64,000 nucleotides of DNA from JAOPZW01 sp963807305 (GTDB taxonomy: Bacteria > Actinomycetota > Thermoleophilia > Solirubrobacterales > Solirubrobacteraceae): positions 1 through 64,000 of the forward strand of contig CAWEBN010000009.1 in assembly GCA_963807305.1 (NCBI GenBank), read 5' to 3'. Below the pieces are notes generated by a model. That model searched no databases and was not told the origin of the DNA. It saw only the letters and a list, made by a program, of their open reading frames with translations. This document shows positions 62,373-64,000 of this stretch, in pieces. How positions within the stretch are numbered: the stretch's first letter is position 1; each line of letters starts with the position of its first letter. A program made the position numbers and the translations under genes.

Positions 62373-63506
62373 CTAGAGGTTGCCGCGCCGCTCCTGCTCG
62401 CGCTCGATCGCTTCGAACAGGGCCTTGAAGTTGCCGTCGCCGAACCCGCGGGCGCCGTGGCGCTCGATGATCTCGAAGAACATCGTCGGCCGGTCGCCGA
62501 CCGGCTTGGTGAAGATCTGCAGCAGGTAGCCCTCGTCGTCGCGGTCGACGAGGATGCCCTGCTCGCGCAGGTCGGCCAGCTGCCCGGTCACCTCGGGGAC
62601 GCGCACGGGCACGTCCTCGTAGTAGGCCGGCGGGATGGTGAGGAACTCGACACCGCGGCGGCGCATCTCGGCCACCGTGCCGACGATGTCGCGCGTGGCC
62701 ACGGCGATGTGCTGGGCCCCGGCGCCCTCGTAGAACTCGAGGTACTCGTCGATCTGCGACTTGCGCTTGCCCTCGGCGGGCTCGTTGATCGGGAACTTCA
62801 CGAGCCCCTTGCCGTCGCTGACGACCTTGGACATGAGCGCCGAGTACTCGGTCGAGATGTCCTCGTCGGAGAAGTGGATCATCTCGGTCATCCCGAAGAC
62901 GTCCTCGTAGTACTTGACCCACGTCTCCATCGAGCCGAGCTCGACGTTGCCGACGATGTGGTCGATGGCGAGCAGCATGCCGCTGTCCTCGGTGCCGTCC
63001 TCGATCGCGTCGAAGCCGGGGAGGAAGGGCCCGCCGTAGCCGGCGCGCTCGACGAAGGTGTGCAGGGTCTCGCCGTAGGTCTTGATGGTGGCGAGCCTGA
63101 CGGCGCCGTGGTCGTCGGAGGCCTCGTGCGGCTCGGCCACGCTCTCGGCCCCGCGGCTCGTGGCCTCGCGGTAGGCGTGATCGACGTTGGGCACGCTCAG
63201 GGCGATGACCTTCACGCCGTCGCCGTGCTTGTGCTGGTGGGCGGCGATGGGCGAGCCGGAGTCCAGCGCGCCGGTGAGGACCAGGCGGATGCGGCCCTGC
63301 TGCAGGACGTGGGACACCTGGTCGCGCGTGCCGGTCTCGAGGCCGCGGTAGGCGACCCGCTCGAAGCCGAAGGCGTGCGCGTAGAAGTAGGCCGCCTGAA
63401 GCGCGTTCCCCACGTACAGCTCGACGTGGTGGATGCCGTTGAGCGGCATGAAGTCGTGATCGGGGACCGGCGTGAGGCCGGTCGAGGGGGCAACCTGCTG
63501 AGCCAA
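62373..63506 (-). CDS. hpd: 4-Hydroxyphenylpyruvate dioxygenase
   Basis: A 377-residue two-domain VOC dioxygenase. The N-terminal domain has GIHHVELYVGNALQAAYFYA; the catalytic C-terminal domain has iron ligands in LLAIDHIVGNV (His), GAGAQHIAVATRDIV (His) and PTMFFEIIERHG (Glu), plus the family GFGDGNFKALFEAIE tail. It converts 4-hydroxyphenylpyruvate to homogentisate, which hmgA then cleaves. First gene of the hpd-hmgA operon. An Lrp-type regulator is divergent, 102 bp away, and probably controls it. Confidence 0.96.
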   Translation of the reverse strand: MAQQVAPSTGLTPVPDHDFMPLNGIHHVELYVGNALQAAYFYAHAFGFERVAYRGLETGTRDQVSHVLQQGRIRLVLTGALDSGSPIAAHQHKHGDGVKVIALSVPNVDHAYREATSRGAESVAEPHEASDDHGAVRLATIKTYGETLHTFVERAGYGGPFLPGFDAIEDGTEDSGMLLAIDHIVGNVELGSMETWVKYYEDVFGMTEMIHFSDEDISTEYSALMSKVVSDGKGLVKFPINEPAEGKRKSQIDEYLEFYEGAGAQHIAVATRDIVGTVAEMRRRGVEFLTIPPAYYEDVPVRVPEVTGQLADLREQGILVDRDDEGYLLQIFTKPVGDRPTMFFEIIERHGARGFGDGNFKALFEAIEREQERRGNL

Positions 63507-63608
63507 CGCTTCGCTCTCCTCGGTCGTCTGTGGCCAGGTGAATGATTCTCCTGTCGAGCGGCGCGCTCAATGCCGATCCGTTGCGCCTGGACGGCGTAGC
63601 ATGCCGGT

Positions 63609-64000
63609 ATGGACGACATCGACCGGCAGATCGTTGCGCAGCTTCGAACGAATGCGCGCGCGTCCTTCCAGGCCATCGGAAACCGCGTGTCGCTCAGCGC
63701 TCCGGCCGTCAAGCGGCGCGTCGACCGCCTCGAGGCCGACGGCGTCATCCGCTCCTATGCGGCGGTCGTCGACCCGGGGGCGATGGGCTGGCGCACGCAT
63801 GCGCTGGTCTCGCTCTTCTGCGAGGGGCGGATGGCCGCCGCCGAGGTGCGCTCGGCCGTGGCCGACCACCCCGAGGTGGCGGCCGCCTACACCGTCGCCG
63901 GCGAGGCGAGCGCGATCCTGCACGTGCGCGCGCAGGACACGCCGCACCTCGAGGAGGCGCTCGAGCGCATCCGCGACACGCCCGGGATCATCCGGACGCA
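63609..64000 (+). CDS. Lrp/AsnC-family regulator (3' truncated by window)
   Basis: Starts at ATG 63609 and is open to the end of the window (130 codons). The N-terminal HTH reads DDIDRQIVAQLRTNARASFQ, AIGNRVSLSAPAVKRRVDRL and ADGVIRSYAAVVDPGAMGW. The start of the RAM ligand-binding domain follows (HALVSLFCEGRMAAAEVRSA, EVAAAYTVAGEASAILHVRA). It is divergent from hpd-hmgA, so control of tyrosine/homogentisate catabolism by an aromatic amino acid or keto acid is likely. The 102-bp intergenic region shows no clear repeated operator to my eye. Confidence 0.87.
   Translation, partial: MDDIDRQIVAQLRTNARASFQAIGNRVSLSAPAVKRRVDRLEADGVIRSYAAVVDPGAMGWRTHALVSLFCEGRMAAAEVRSAVADHPEVAAAYTVAGEASAILHVRAQDTPHLEEALERIRDTPGIIRT

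Overview
This is a very high-GC (roughly 70-75 %) actinobacterial chromosome segment. Gene content and order suggest the class Thermoleophilia (Solirubrobacterales-type): uvrC-rapZ, gap-pgk-tpiA-gpmI, a system II cytochrome c maturation block ending in secG, DUF3467-rlmH, and NlpC-like peptidases ending in a PGL-type tail. The taxonomic call is inference; there is no rRNA gene. The only RNA gene seen is a tRNA-Gly(CCC). No CRISPR array, transposase or recognisable integrase was found.

Layout. 0-2.6 kb: cell-wall and protein hydrolases (M15-SLT fusion end, NlpC/P60, papain-like). 2.6-8.4 kb: FAD oxidoreductase and threonine aldolase, then uvrC-rapZ. 8.4-12.7 kb: a block between rapZ and gap, with an alpha/beta hydrolase under a palindrome-overlapped promoter, a VOC protein, an ECF sigma factor fused to an NlpC/P60-like domain, and two methyltransferases. 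12.8-18.2 kb: glycolytic operon. 18.3-24.7 kb: aminotransferase, an NAD(P)-binding protein divergent from an ECF41 sigma factor, an Mhq-like quinone-detoxification locus with a MarR regulator, a tandem repeat array and hsp20. 24.7-34.6 kb: dedA, tgt, a Ser/Thr kinase operon, an M48 protease, rlmH, a K+ channel-like protein and argS. 34.6-39.2 kb: MFS exporter, a Pro/Ala tandem-repeat protein, and a second ECF41 module with a carboxymuconolactone decarboxylase. 39.2-41.9 kb: a probable mini-island bounded by a duplicated tRNA-Gly 3' end. 42-50.7 kb: cytochrome c maturation genes split by a GH15 glucoamylase, then secG. 50.7-54.7 kb: a chemoreceptor and a GGDEF/HD-GYP protein. 54.7-64 kb: TldD/TldE, an iron alcohol dehydrogenase-like protein, a PucR-type regulator, a GMC oxidoreductase and tyrosine/homogentisate catabolism with a divergent Lrp regulator.

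Nine apparent single-base indels interrupt otherwise intact genes: pgk, gpmI, CMD x2, the second ECF41 x2, the island surface protein x2, and GGDEF/HD-GYP x1. Eight are extra bases, several in short G/C runs. Most are probably consensus errors, but the cluster at 38.1-41.0 kb could be real decay. I annotate these genes as full-length, frame-interrupted CDSs.

The strongest candidate for something undescribed is the sigma factor-NlpC/P60 fusion at 9694-10617. The 2.7 kb island flanked by tRNA fragments, with no integrase, comes next.
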